Source: Actinomadura physcomitrii (lineage in GTDB: Bacteria > Actinomycetota > Actinomycetes > Streptosporangiales > Streptosporangiaceae). Taken from it: DNA of 64,000 bases. The notes below the pieces were generated by a model. That model was not told the origin of the DNA and did no database searches. It was given only the letters and a program-made list of their open reading frames with translations. This document shows positions 10,090 to 17,971 of this stretch, piece by piece. The position numbers and the translations under genes are program-made. The stretch is taken from NCBI RefSeq assembly GCF_008923205.2, contig NZ_WBMS02000001.1, positions 137,893 through 201,892 on the forward strand. Direction: 5' to 3'. Positions within the stretch are counted from its first letter, which is position 1. Each line of letters opens with the position of its first letter.

Positions 10090-10644
10090 CTACTGCCGGG
10101 AGAGTCCAGCCGGATCGATCGTCATGGGGAACGGAGCGTCCAGGTGGGTGGTCGCGCCCGCGAGCGCGGTCGCCCGCTCCACATACCGGCCGCCGTCCAG
10201 TTCGTAGACGACGAGCATGGGGGCCGGGTCGAACTCCAGTCGCCAGAAGTACGGGACGGCGGCCTCCGCGTACAGCATGGGCTTGACCTTGCGGTCCATG
10301 GTGCGGTTGCCAGGGGAGACGAGTTCCACGACAAGCTGGACCGCGTCGATGTCGACGGTGACGGGATCGTCGGCGGTCGCGCCGGCGTCTGCCACGACCA
10401 GGTCCGGCACGACCAGCCCGGACGGCAAAAGCACGTTGACGCCCTCCAGAACCTCCACCGGTGCACCAGCGGCCCGGGCGGCCGCCTCAAGGGCGACATG
10501 AAGGCGGAACGAGGCCCGCTGATGCCGAACGCCGGGTGGCGGAGACATCACGAGCGACTCGCCCAGCAACTCGAAGCGAGCCGTCCGGTCTTCGGGCAGA
10601 GTCAAAATGTCGGCGACGGTCCAGGGCCCAGTGTGCTCGGTCAT
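10090..10644 (-). CDS. Uma2/DUF820 family putative endonuclease-fold protein
   Basis: 184-residue protein of the Uma2 (DUF820) family, which has a restriction-endonuclease-like fold and is widely multiplied in actinomycetes and cyanobacteria; no cellular role is established. The family pattern is visible: the RFELLGESLVMSP start, a VVPDLVV block with the conserved acidic residue, VELVSPGNR (the E-x-x-S-P motif), then KVKPMLYAEAAVPYFW containing the catalytic-type Lys and the VPYFW motif. The start ATG has GGAGGTG about 10 bases upstream. It is 117 bp upstream of pruA and probably independently transcribed. Confidence 0.88.
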   Translation of the reverse strand: MTEHTGPWTVADILTLPEDRTARFELLGESLVMSPPPGVRHQRASFRLHVALEAAARAAGAPVEVLEGVNVLLPSGLVVPDLVVADAGATADDPVTVDIDAVQLVVELVSPGNRTMDRKVKPMLYAEAAVPYFWRLEFDPAPMLVVYELDGGRYVERATALAGATTHLDAPFPMTIDPAGLSRQ

Positions 10645-10898
10645 GATGCCCGTTCACCTCCTCGTCCGACGGCCAGTCAGTGCGACCTCCACGACGGCAC
10701 ACGGCGAGCACATGGGCACTCCCGATCTGCTGACACGGGCCTCACCGACCGGCGGCTCTGTTGATATGCCGCGCCCCTACCCGTACGCCCCGCGTCCCAG
10801 TGGAAGTGAAGCGCCGCAGACAATAAACGCGAGGTGCCGCAAAGGGCTTCGAGCCACGAAGGAGCCCCGGTCCCAGCGGGCCAGGGCTCAGTGGGGTC

Positions 10899-11084
10899 TT
10901 ATCGCTGCTTCAGATCGGCGAGCAGGGACCGCAGAGCGTCACGGCTGACGTCGAGATGGCCCCCGTCCGGGTCCTTGCTGTCGCGGACACCGACGACCAC
11001 ACCGAGATCGGCCAACTCGACGCAGGCGCCCCCGTTGCCCGAGCTGCGCGACGACTTCCGCCAGGCGGCCTTACTCACATCCAT
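10899..11084 (-). CDS. DUF397 small regulatory protein, copy A1
   Basis: 61-residue DUF397 protein. The family signature is complete: W-RKSSRSSGNGG, CVELAD, VVVGVRDSKDPDG and a C-terminal leucine-rich LRSLLADLKQ segment. DUF397 proteins are encoded beside XRE/DUF5753 DNA-binding proteins in actinomycetes and are thought to antagonise or partner them (WhiJ-type loci). It is last in a leftward run of four DUF397 genes. Its last 39 residues are identical to those of copy A2 at 11384-11569, so the two are recent duplicates. Start ATG at 11084. Confidence 0.9.
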   Translation of the reverse strand: MDVSKAAWRKSSRSSGNGGACVELADLGVVVGVRDSKDPDGGHLDVSRDALRSLLADLKQR

Positions 11085-11114
11085 GATCGTCTCCCAGGAG
11101 TTCCGCCGACTGCT

Positions 11115-11297
11115 TCAACGCTTGAGGACTGCCACCAGGGCCGCGAACTCGCCACGCCCCACGACCAGCTTCGGGCCGTCCGGGTCCTTCGAGTCACGAA
11201 CGGCAACCACACCGGCAGCGGACGCCAGCTCAACGCACTCGCCACCATTGCCACCGCTGTAGCTGCTCTTCTGCCAGGTGGCCCTAGTTAGGTTCAT
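11115..11297 (-). CDS. DUF397 small regulatory protein, copy B1
   Basis: 60-residue DUF397 protein (TWQKSSYSGGNGGECVELA, then VVAVRDSKDPDGPKLVV and a hydrophobic C-terminus ending AVLKR). It is of a different subtype from copies A1/A2 and closely related to B2 (11612-11791), sharing the AVRDSKDPDGPKL core and RGEFAAL. It lies 30 bp upstream of A1, forming the A1-B1 half of a duplicated pair. Start ATG at 11297. Confidence 0.9.
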   Translation of the reverse strand: MNLTRATWQKSSYSGGNGGECVELASAAGVVAVRDSKDPDGPKLVVGRGEFAALVAVLKR

Positions 11298-11383
11298 CGT
11301 CCTGCCTCACCTTCGATATGGCAGCAAGCGAAACTGACCTTTTCGGGCGAGCCAGGGTCCGGATCTCTCGGATGGCGGGAGAG

Positions 11384-11569
11384 TCAGCGCTGCTTCAGGT
11401 CGGCGAGCAGGGACCGCAGAGCGTCACGGCTGACGTCAAGGTGGCCGCCGTCCGGGTCCTTGCTGTCGCGGACACCGACGACCACACCGAGATCGGCCAA
11501 CTCGACGCAGTTGCCACCATTGCCCGAGCTGCGCGATGACTTCCGCCAGGCCGCCCTACCTGCATCCAT
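11384..11569 (-). CDS. DUF397 small regulatory protein, copy A2
   Basis: 61-residue DUF397 protein nearly identical to A1 (differences only in the first third, e.g. NGGNCVEL versus NGGACVEL). The ATG at 11569 is chosen because GGGAG lies six bases upstream; the ATG two codons earlier would abut that site. Synonymous differences from A1 are few, which points to a recent duplication or ongoing gene conversion. Confidence 0.88.
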   Translation of the reverse strand: MDAGRAAWRKSSRSSGNGGNCVELADLGVVVGVRDSKDPDGGHLDVSRDALRSLLADLKQR

Positions 11570-11611
11570 AATCATCTCCCGCGATGCGACGGTCAGCTCC
11601 GCTGGCTGCCT

Positions 11612-11791
11612 CTATTTGAGGGCCGCCATCAAGGCCGCGAACTCTCCACGCCTCACGATGAGCTTCGGGCCGTCCGGATCTTTTGAATCACGGACGGCGA
11701 CGACACCGGGGGCCGACGCCAGCTCGACGCACTCGCCTCCGGTGCCGCTGCTGTGGCTGCTCTTGCGCCAAGTGGCCGTAGTCAGGTCCAT
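11612..11791 (-). CDS. DUF397 small regulatory protein, copy B2 (59 residues)
   Basis: A fourth DUF397 gene, 59 residues, stop TAG at 11612-11614, ATG at 11789-11791. It reads TWRKSSHSSGTGGECVELA, then VVAVRDSKDPDGPKLIV and GEFAALMAALK, matching copy B1. The ATG lies inside the last codons of the XRE regulator frame (10-bp overlap with its stop at 11782), which suggests translational coupling, the arrangement expected for an XRE-DUF397 pair. It is easily missed because it is under 60 codons. Confidence 0.88.
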   Translation of the reverse strand: MDLTTATWRKSSHSSGTGGECVELASAPGVVAVRDSKDPDGPKLIVRRGEFAALMAALK

Positions 11792-12596
11792 CGTTCGGAT
11801 CGCACCTTTCGAATGAACTCAAGCGACTCGTCTACCGGGAGGGCCAGAGCGCGAATCTCACGAAGAGCCCGGTGAAGGGCACCAAGCTCGTCGTGCTCCT
11901 CCAGTGTGAACCCGCGCGCGGGGCTTTCGAAGTACGCGACCTCCCGACGATCCTCCATGCAAGCGATCGTAAAGGACGACGTGTTGCCGAGGTGATCGCC
12001 GCGCATCTTCACGATGTGCAGTGACACCCCGAGCGCTTTCGGTGCCTCGAGAAGGTGGTCGAACTGCTCCCGCATGACCTCAGGGTCCCCGACCTCCCGC
12101 AGCAGCACTCCCTCATCGACAAGGAACGTACAGCCGGGCGGCGGCGGACTCTTCCGGCTGAAGACGCTCTGCCTGGCCATACGCTCCTCGACCCTCTCCT
12201 TGTCGCCGTACAGCAGTACTTCGGCGTAGCGGGGGTCTGGAGGAGACCGTGGACAAGCGAGAGGCTCCACGACGTCAGCTCTTCGGCCGTCTCTTCGATG
12301 GGCAGCCACTCGTACCAGGTAGGGAAAGCGGCGTCCTTGGCCAAGTCTTCCCAGAGCGCGATCAGCTCGCCGTTCACCTCGAGGATCTTGTCCATCTCCT
12401 TGGCGAACTCGAGCGTGCAGCGTGTCCGGCCGGTCTCGACCGCGCCGATGTACTGAGGGGTGACGCCCTCGCCGTCGCGCGCCCGCACGGCGAGGTTCTC
12501 TTGGCTCCAGCCCTTCGCTTCCCGGAACCTGCGGAACCTGCGTCCGAACGCGATCAAGCTCGAGCTGACCTTCGCTCTCGTCCGTCGTGGCGCCAT
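11782..12596 (-). pseudogene. XRE-family DNA-binding regulator (HTH + DUF5753), frameshifted
   Basis: The N-terminal part is an XRE helix-turn-helix (FGRRFRRFREAKGWSQENLA, QYIGAVETGRTRCT) followed by the start of a DUF5753 domain up to VHGLLQTP. The remainder (RYAEVLLYGDKERVEERMARQ through FIRKVRSERWT) continues in a different frame. The two halves join exactly if one C is added to the G/C run at 12231-12235 (ACCCCCGC read as A plus six C plus GC), giving a normal-length protein of about 271 residues. So it is either a one-base deletion in a homopolymer, a phase-variable site, or a sequencing error. Start ATG at 12596. The end overlaps the B2 DUF397 gene. WhiJ/BldB-like regulators of this type control development or antibiotic genes in streptomycetes. 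Confidence 0.85.
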
Positions 12597-12609
12597 GACG
12601 CCATGGTCC

Positions 12610-12714
12610 CTCAACTCTGACTCAACAGGCCACCAACTTGAGAAAGCCAGTCAAGGGAAGTTGTCGCGCAACCACCTGCGCTTCGTGACGCTCCGAGCTC
12701 AACTGATGACTCAA
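12610..12714. promoter_or_regulatory. Duplicated composite element in the XRE/ATPase divergent promoter
   Basis: CTCAACT-c-TGACTCAA at 12610-12625 and CTCAACT-ga-TGACTCAA at 12698-12714: the same two submotifs in the same order, 88 bp apart, one next to each divergent gene. A further inverted TTGAG lies at 12638-12642. Submotif spacing of 11-12 bp puts them on one helix face. A likely operator for the XRE protein; no binding data. Confidence 0.55.
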
Positions 12715-12754
12715 TGTCATGCGCCAGCACGTCAACGTTCCAGAAGGCGCAGCC

Positions 12755-13147
12755 ATGACCTCAGCAACCCCCGAGACCCCAACGATCGTGCTTGAACCCA
12801 CTGCCGAGGCGCCCCGGCTTGCTCGTGAGTTCCTCGCCAAGTGCTTCGCCGAGTGGGGCATCCTCGATGACTACCTCGGTCGGCTCATCGTCTGTGAGCT
12901 GGTCACCAATGCCTATCGGCACGGCGAGGGGCCCATCGTCGTCCGGCTACCGCGTGACCAGGACGGGCAACCCGTGATCGAGGTGTGGGACTCGGGCGCG
13001 GGCCGTCCGGCGGTGAAGCCGGAGAACCATGGCGCCCTGTCCGGGCGGGGCCTTCAGCTCGTCGCCGAGTTCGTCCGGGACTGCTGGGGCGTCCGTCCCC
13101 TCAACGAGGGCGGCAAGGCCGTGTGGGCGAAGCTGCCCGGTTCCTGA
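12755..13147 (+). CDS. Anti-sigma-factor-like ATP-binding protein (HATPase_c_2)
   Basis: 130-residue GHKL-type ATPase domain of the RsbW/SpoIIAB family. It has the N-box region CELVTNAYRHGEGP (about residues 49-62), the VWDSGAG G1 motif and GRGLQLV as the G2 motif. Such stand-alone ATPases act as anti-sigma or partner proteins; in WhiJ/AbaA-like loci one is regularly divergent from the XRE/DUF397 genes, as here. ATG at 12755 chosen because AGAAGG lies seven bases upstream; the frame opens 12 codons earlier at 12719 without a good site. Confidence 0.88.
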   Translation: MTSATPETPTIVLEPTAEAPRLAREFLAKCFAEWGILDDYLGRLIVCELVTNAYRHGEGPIVVRLPRDQDGQPVIEVWDSGAGRPAVKPENHGALSGRGLQLVAEFVRDCWGVRPLNEGGKAVWAKLPGS

Positions 13148-13254
13148 ACTCGCGAGGTGACCAAATGGCGTGAGGCGGGGCCTCGCGTCCACGGCTGACG
13201 AGACGCAGGAACGCTCAAGCTCCGAGCCCCGCCGCAGAAGAAGGGAGACGTGCG

Positions 13255-13449
13255 ATGGACGAGTCCGTGACGGTGCTGCTCCTGCGGCACCTGTTCCCGC
13301 ACTGGTCGATCACGTCGGACGGCGGCGTGTGGAGGGCCGGCGGGCGGGTCCTGATCTCTTCGAGCCACCTTGAGGGGTTGCTCGATCTGCTCCATGTCGC
13401 CGATCCCGTCGCCGTGGAACGTGCCGCCGGACTGCTGGATGAGGCGTGA
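13255..13449 (+). CDS. Small uncharacterised protein
   Basis: 64 residues, ATG with a strong AAGGGAGA site seven bases upstream. It contains a LFPHWSITSDGGVWRAGG stretch and a leucine-rich C-terminal half (LLDLLHVADP). No family recognised. It lies 107 bp downstream of the ATPase gene on the same strand and is probably part of that accessory unit; small proteins of this general look often sit beside actinomycete ATP-binding regulators. Confidence 0.65.
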   Translation: MDESVTVLLLRHLFPHWSITSDGGVWRAGGRVLISSSHLEGLLDLLHVADPVAVERAAGLLDEA

Positions 13450-13457
13450 ACGGCAGG

Positions 13458-13964
13458 TCAGAGGAGGTGTTGGAGTTCTTGGGTGGCGTACCAGAGGAGT
13501 TCGTGGCCTTCGGCGCCGTCGACGGTGAAGAGGGCGTCCTCGTCGCCGGCGTCGGCGGTGGGGAGGGCCTCGACGGCGGCGGTCACGTCGGGGACGGCGG
13601 CGGGGTCGTCGACGTGGCCGGAGGCCAGGCGCTTCCACGCGACGGGCGCGGTGATCTCGACGAGGGAGCGGTCGTCGCCGTCGATGGACGCGTCGCCGCG
13701 GGCCCAGGACACCGACTGGTCGGGGATCTCGGCGGCGAGGACGACGCGGCGGCGCGGCGCGGACGGGTCGGCGGCCAGCAGGCGCAGCGAGGCGCGGGCC
13801 GCCGCGGTCAGCGCCGCGTACTCCAGCTCCTCCTGGTCGCCGCCCGCGTACCACTCGCGCAGCGCGGGCGTCACCGCGTGCCCGGACAGGGGCGCGGGGC
13901 CGGCCTCGCGCGCGGCGTGGGCGGCGGCGAGGAGCGGGAGCGTGGACGGAAGGTAGACGCGCAT
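13458..13964 (-). CDS. DUF6912-like conserved actinobacterial protein
   Basis: 168 residues. The start MRVYLPSTLPLLAA, followed by AVTPALREWYAGGDQEELEYAALTAAARASLRLLA, matches a conserved actinobacterial family that I recall as DUF6912; function unknown. It ends with a WYATQELQHLL segment. It is predicted cytoplasmic. It is convergent with the small gene at 13255-13449 (8 bp apart) and 17 bp upstream of the following HAD gene's stop, so it may be transcribed after it. Confidence 0.8.
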   Translation of the reverse strand: MRVYLPSTLPLLAAAHAAREAGPAPLSGHAVTPALREWYAGGDQEELEYAALTAAARASLRLLAADPSAPRRRVVLAAEIPDQSVSWARGDASIDGDDRSLVEITAPVAWKRLASGHVDDPAAVPDVTAAVEALPTADAGDEDALFTVDGAEGHELLWYATQELQHLL

Positions 13965-13981
13965 GACGATCCGTCAGTCTC

Positions 13982-14626
13982 TCACGGCAGGAGGTCCAGC
14001 TCGCGGAGTTCGGCGATCGTGGCGTCGGCGGATGTGTGGTGGATGCCGCGGATGCCGAGCGATTCGGCGGCCCGGACGTTGTGCTCGATGTCGTCGATGA
14101 AGACGCATTCGGCGGCGTCCAGGCCGAGCAGGCCGAGCGCGTGGTGGAAGATCCGCTCGTCCGGCTTGCGCAGGCCGACCTCGCAGGAGATGACGACGGC
14201 GTCGAAGAGGTCCGCGAACACGTCGCGGGGGTAGTCGTTGCCCCAGGAGTTGGAGAGCAGGGCGGTGCGGGTGCCGTGCGCGCGGGCCGCGCGGAGCGCC
14301 TCGTACATCGGCTCGACCGGGGAGAACGCGCCGAACATGCGGGAGATGAGGCCCGCGGCGGCGACGGGGCCGCCGTCGACGGTGAGCAGTTCCGCGGCGA
14401 GGAGGCGCTCGAACTCCTCGGTGGCGAGCGAGCCGTCCTCGAGGCCGTGGATGGGGTTGGTGCCGGCGCCGTCGTAGGCCTGCTTCACCCAGGCGCGCAT
14501 GACCGTGCGGTAGCGGTCGGCGTCGATGCGGTCGGCGGCCAGCCAGGCGCCGACGGCGTCGTTCAGCGGAGACGTGAGGACGCCGCCCCAGTCCGTGATT
14601 ACGGCTTTGACCGTCTTGTCGGGCAC
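13982..14626 (-). CDS. HAD-family phosphatase (epoxide-hydrolase-N-terminal/ACAD10-like subgroup)
   Basis: 214-residue HAD hydrolase. Motif I is ITDWGGVLT with Asp12 as nucleophile (the GGVL variant), motif II LLSNSWG, motif III Lys in [11 protein letters not shown], motif [11 protein letters not shown]. This subgroup includes the N-terminal phosphatase domains of soluble epoxide hydrolase and of eukaryotic ACAD10. The GTG start at 14626 is inferred from the position of motif I. It is divergent (60 bp) from an acyl-CoA dehydrogenase, an echo of the domain combination in ACAD10. Confidence 0.88.
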   Translation of the reverse strand: MPDKTVKAVITDWGGVLTSPLNDAVGAWLAADRIDADRYRTVMRAWVKQAYDGAGTNPIHGLEDGSLATEEFERLLAAELLTVDGGPVAAAGLISRMFGAFSPVEPMYEALRAARAHGTRTALLSNSWGNDYPRDVFADLFDAVVISCEVGLRKPDERIFHHALGLLGLDAAECVFIDDIEHNVRAAESLGIRGIHHTSADATIAELRELDLLP

Positions 14627-14686
14627 AGGCCGATGGTAGGCGATCCCGCCTGCATTGACCGAATCTCGTTCTGCGAGACTGCCCGC

Positions 14687-15886
14687 ATGGACTTCGCACT
14701 CAGCCCGAAGGCGCTGGACTACCGGGAACGACTCCAGGAGTTCATGGACGAGCACGTGTACCCGGCGGAGCCGGTGTACGCGGCATGGCGGGCGGAGAAC
14801 GACCCGCACGCGCTGCCGCCGATCGTCCAGGACCTCAAGGCGGAGGCCCGCGAGCGGGGTTTGTGGAACCTGTTCCTGCCGGACGTGTCCGGGCTGACGA
14901 ACCTGGAGTACGCGACGCTGGCGGAGCTGACGGGCCGCTCCCCCGACCTGGCGCCGGAGGCGGTCAACTGCGCCGCGCCGGACACCGGGAACATGGAGGT
15001 CCTGCACATGTTCGGGACCCCCGAGCAGAAGGAGCGGTGGCTGAAGCCGCTGCTGGACGGGGAGATCCGCAGCGCGTTCGCGATGACGGAGCCGGAGGTC
15101 GCGTCCTCCGACGCCACCAACATCACCACCTCGATCGTCCGGGACGGCGACGAGTACGTGATCAACGGCCGCAAGTGGTTCATCACCGGCGCGGCGGACG
15201 AGCGCTGCAAAATCTTCATCGTCATGGGCAAGACCGATCCGGACGGCCCGGCGCACCGGCAGCAGTCGCAGGTGCTGGTGCCGCGCGACACCCCGGGCGT
15301 GACCGTCGTCCGGCACCTGCCGGTGTTCGGCTACCAGGACCAGCACGGCCACTCGGAGATCCTGTTCGAGGACGTCCGGGTGCCGGTGGCGAACCTGATC
15401 GCCGCGGAGGGCGACGGATTCATGATCGCGCAGGCGCGGCTCGGGCCCGGGCGCATCCACCACTGCATGCGCGCGCTCGGCATGGCGGAGCGGGCGCTGG
15501 AGCTGATGTGCCGCCGCGCCGTGGACCGCGTCGCGTTCGGCGGCCCGCTCGCCAAGCAGGGCGTGGTGCGCCAGCAGATCGCCGAGTCGCGGATGGCGAT
15601 CGAGCAGGCGCGCCTGCTCACGCTGAAGACGGCGTGGCTGATCGACGAGCACGGCTCCAAGGGCGCCCGGTCGGAGATCGCGGCGATCAAGGTGGTCGTG
15701 CCGCGGATCACCCACGAGGTGCTCGACCGCGCGATCCAGATCCACGGCGGCGCCGGGGTGTCCGACGACACCCCGCTCGCCGCGATGTACGCCTGGGTCC
15801 GCGCGATGCGGATCTTCGACGGCCCGGACGAGGTCCACGTCCGCACCGTCGCCCGTCAGGAACTCCGCCGCTACGAGCAGCACTGA
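14687..15886 (+). CDS. Acyl-CoA dehydrogenase (ACAD10/11-like)
   Basis: 399-residue flavoprotein oxidising an acyl-CoA at alpha-beta, electrons going to ETF. FAD/substrate signatures are visible: [15 protein letters not shown] near 127-141, KWFITGA near 162, and the C-terminal [15 protein letters not shown] and [10 protein letters not shown] motifs. Length and the [15 protein letters not shown] segment resemble the ACAD10/ACAD11 class, which acts on long or hydroxylated/branched substrates, rather than short-chain enzymes. ATG at 14687. It is divergent from the HAD phosphatase and convergent with murQ. The exact substrate is unknown. Confidence 0.92.
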   Translation: MDFALSPKALDYRERLQEFMDEHVYPAEPVYAAWRAENDPHALPPIVQDLKAEARERGLWNLFLPDVSGLTNLEYATLAELTGRSPDLAPEAVNCAAPDTGNMEVLHMFGTPEQKERWLKPLLDGEIRSAFAMTEPEVASSDATNITTSIVRDGDEYVINGRKWFITGAADERCKIFIVMGKTDPDGPAHRQQSQVLVPRDTPGVTVVRHLPVFGYQDQHGHSEILFEDVRVPVANLIAAEGDGFMIAQARLGPGRIHHCMRALGMAERALELMCRRAVDRVAFGGPLAKQGVVRQQIAESRMAIEQARLLTLKTAWLIDEHGSKGARSEIAAIKVVVPRITHEVLDRAIQIHGGAGVSDDTPLAAMYAWVRAMRIFDGPDEVHVRTVARQELRRYEQH

Positions 15887-16054
15887 CGCGGGGGCCGTGG
15901 CCATGCGGTCGGTGCGGGGACGAACGCATGACCACGGACCGCCGCGAGCCGGCGGGGGCCGCCGCCGGGCTCGGAAACGGAGAGACCACGCGAGCGCACT
16001 GTCCGACCGGTGGGGCCTAACCGAGCCCTTCGGGCCGGGGTCGTAGAGACACTG

Positions 16055-16951
16055 CTATGCGGATCTGAGGCGTTGCAGGGCCTCCCGGACGCCGCCGTCG
16101 GTCTCCTCCAGGACCACCGTGGCGCGCGCGGCGGGGACCTCGCCGAGCAGCGAGACGAGCGCGACGCGGGTGTTGCCGCCCGCCTCGGTGAGCGCGTTCT
16201 CGCAGGTTCGCGCGTCCATGCCGGTGGCCTCGGTGAGGATGCGGACCAGCCGGGCGCGCAGCTTGGAGTTCAGCGCGTTCACGCTGACCATCAGGTTGGA
16301 GTAGGTGCGGCCCATCCTGATCATCAGGGTGGTGGAGAAGGAGTTGAGCACGAGCTTGGTCGCGGTGCCCGCCTTCATCCGCGTCGATCCGCTGATGACC
16401 TCGGGTCCGGTGGCGAGGCCGATGTGCACCTCCACTTCCTCCCCGTAGGGGGTGCGCGGGTTGCAACTGATCAGCGCCGTGCGCGCGCCGCCCGCGGTGG
16501 CGGCGCGCAGCGCGCCGATCACGTAGGGGGTGCGGCCGCTGGCGGCGATGCCGATGGCGATGTCGCCGGGCTGGACCTCGCGGGCGTCCCGCATGCCGAG
16601 CTCCATGTCGTCCTCGACGTCGGAGATCGCCTGGGACAGCGCGCCGGGGCCGCCGGCGTGGTGCGCGACGACCCGTCCCCAGATGCCGAACGTGGGGGGC
16701 AGCTCGGCGGCGTCGATGACCGCGAGCCGGCCGGACGTGCCGGCGCCGAAGTAGTGCACGCGGCCGCCCGCGCGCAGCGAGTCGACGGCGAGGTCGACCA
16801 GCCGGGCGACCTCGGGCAGGACGCCCGCCACCACCATCGGGACGGTGGCGTCCTCCGTGTTGATCAGGTGCAGCACCTCCAGGGTCGGCAGCGTGTCGAC
16901 GTCGAGGGTGCGGGGGTTCCGGCCCTCGGTGGGGAGCTCGCAATCGATCAC
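16055..16951 (-). CDS. murQ: N-acetylmuramic acid 6-phosphate etherase
   Basis: Cleaves the D-lactyl ether of MurNAc-6-phosphate to GlcNAc-6-phosphate and lactate in peptidoglycan recycling. 298 residues with a SIS-domain core: GAGTSGRLAVIDAAELPPTF near 70-90, IGIAASGRTPYV, and the STRMKAGTATK motif characteristic of MurQ. The GTG start overlaps the murR stop by four bases (GTGA), so the two are translationally coupled. The product feeds NagA in the same window. Confidence 0.95.
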   Translation of the reverse strand: MIDCELPTEGRNPRTLDVDTLPTLEVLHLINTEDATVPMVVAGVLPEVARLVDLAVDSLRAGGRVHYFGAGTSGRLAVIDAAELPPTFGIWGRVVAHHAGGPGALSQAISDVEDDMELGMRDAREVQPGDIAIGIAASGRTPYVIGALRAATAGGARTALISCNPRTPYGEEVEVHIGLATGPEVISGSTRMKAGTATKLVLNSFSTTLMIRMGRTYSNLMVSVNALNSKLRARLVRILTEATGMDARTCENALTEAGGNTRVALVSLLGEVPAARATVVLEETDGGVREALQRLRSA

Positions 16952-17910
16952 CGACGCCTCCGGTCGGGTCGCACGGTCCGGCCGCGGACCGCCTCGAACG
17001 TGGCTTCCAGGGCCTTGCGGGTAGACCCGTAGGTGCGCTGCGCCACTCCGACGAAGACGCAGTCGACCACCGTGAGCTGCGCCAGCCGGCTGGCGGTGGC
17101 GCCGGAGCGGAAGGTCGTCTCCCGCGCCGCGGTCGTGAGGATCAGGTCGGCCACCTCCGCTATGGGGGATTTGGGGAAGTTGGTCAGTGCCACGGTCGTG
17201 GCGCCGTTGCTCTTGGCGACCTCCAGGGCGTCGATGGTCTCGACGGTCGCGCCGGTGTGCGAGATGCCGATCGCCACGCTGGTGGGGCCGAGCACGGCGG
17301 CGCTGGTGAGCATGATGTGCGCGTCGGCCCAGGCGGAGCAGAAGCGCCCGATGCGGTGCAGCTTCTGCTGGAAGTCCATCGCGACGAAGGCGCTGGCGCC
17401 GACCCCGTAGACGTCGACGCGGTCGGCGGCGACGACGGCGTCGACGACCTGCTCCAGCATCTTGATGTCGAGCTGGGCGGCGGTCTCCTCGACGGCGCGG
17501 GCATCGGCGAAGGTCACCTTCTCCACGATCTGTTCGAGCGAGTCGTCGGGGCTGATGTCGCTGCCGATGACCCGTCCGCCGCTGGCGCTCTGGGCCCGTC
17601 CCGCCTCGGTGGCGAGGGTCAGTCGGAGCTCTGGATAACCATGGAACCCGATCGCGCGGCAGAACCTGATGACGGTGGTCTCCGAGGTGCCACAGGTCTG
17701 GGCGAGTTCGGTGATGGTGGAGTTGGCGACCCCTTCGGGGTCGTCGATGACGCGTTGAGCGACTCGTCGCTCGGCGGGGGGCAGCGAGGGCAGCAGCGAG
17801 CGGACCCGCACCACGGTGCTGAGCGGCGTCCCGTCCTTGCGCGCCGGCTCGTCCCGTGCCGCTCCGGGCTCCCCTGTGCTCCCCGGCTCGGGGCCGATGG
17901 GTTTCCTCAT
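16948..17910 (-). CDS. murR: MurR/RpiR-family transcriptional regulator
   Basis: 320 residues: an N-terminal RpiR helix-turn-helix (TITELAQTCGTSETTVIRFCRAIGF, about residues 65-90) and a C-terminal SIS sugar-phosphate-sensing domain (VYGVGASAFVAMDF, ISHTGATVET). By analogy with MurR it should sense MurNAc-6-P or GlcNAc-6-P and repress the linked murQ and kinase. The first 30 residues are low-complexity, so the true start may be a later GTG; ATG at 17910 is the furthest supported. A perfect AAGAAA-G-TTTCTT palindrome sits three bases upstream of this ATG. Confidence 0.9.
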   Translation of the reverse strand: MRKPIGPEPGSTGEPGAARDEPARKDGTPLSTVVRVRSLLPSLPPAERRVAQRVIDDPEGVANSTITELAQTCGTSETTVIRFCRAIGFHGYPELRLTLATEAGRAQSASGGRVIGSDISPDDSLEQIVEKVTFADARAVEETAAQLDIKMLEQVVDAVVAADRVDVYGVGASAFVAMDFQQKLHRIGRFCSAWADAHIMLTSAAVLGPTSVAIGISHTGATVETIDALEVAKSNGATTVALTNFPKSPIAEVADLILTTAARETTFRSGATASRLAQLTVVDCVFVGVAQRTYGSTRKALEATFEAVRGRTVRPDRRRR

Positions 17911-17912
17911 GG

Positions 17913-17925
17913 AAGAAAGTTTCTT
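17913..17925. promoter_or_regulatory. Candidate MurR/RpiR operator
   Basis: AAGAAA-G-TTTCTT, a perfect 13-bp palindrome, unusually A/T-rich for this genome, in the 61-bp region between divergent murR and the hexosamine kinase. RpiR-family operators are short palindromes of this kind. It would let MurR control both directions. Confidence 0.55.
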
Positions 17926-17971
17926 ACTGCCAGGATGTCACGTCAACGGTAGAAAAGGCTACGGTCGGCCT

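Larger units (their letters stand above)
10899..11791 (-). repeat. Tandem duplication of a DUF397 gene pair (A1-B1 / A2-B2)
   Basis: Two consecutive units of about 490 bp, each with one A-type and one B-type DUF397 gene in the same order and orientation. A1 to A2 spacing is 485 bp; B1 to B2 is about 495 bp. Intergenic spacers have diverged in sequence and length while the coding parts stay similar. Confidence 0.85.

Noticed and set aside
10600-10950. Open frame on the plus strand of about 113 codons
   Set aside because: It runs antisense through the Uma2 start and DUF397 end, has no ribosome site and no protein-like composition.
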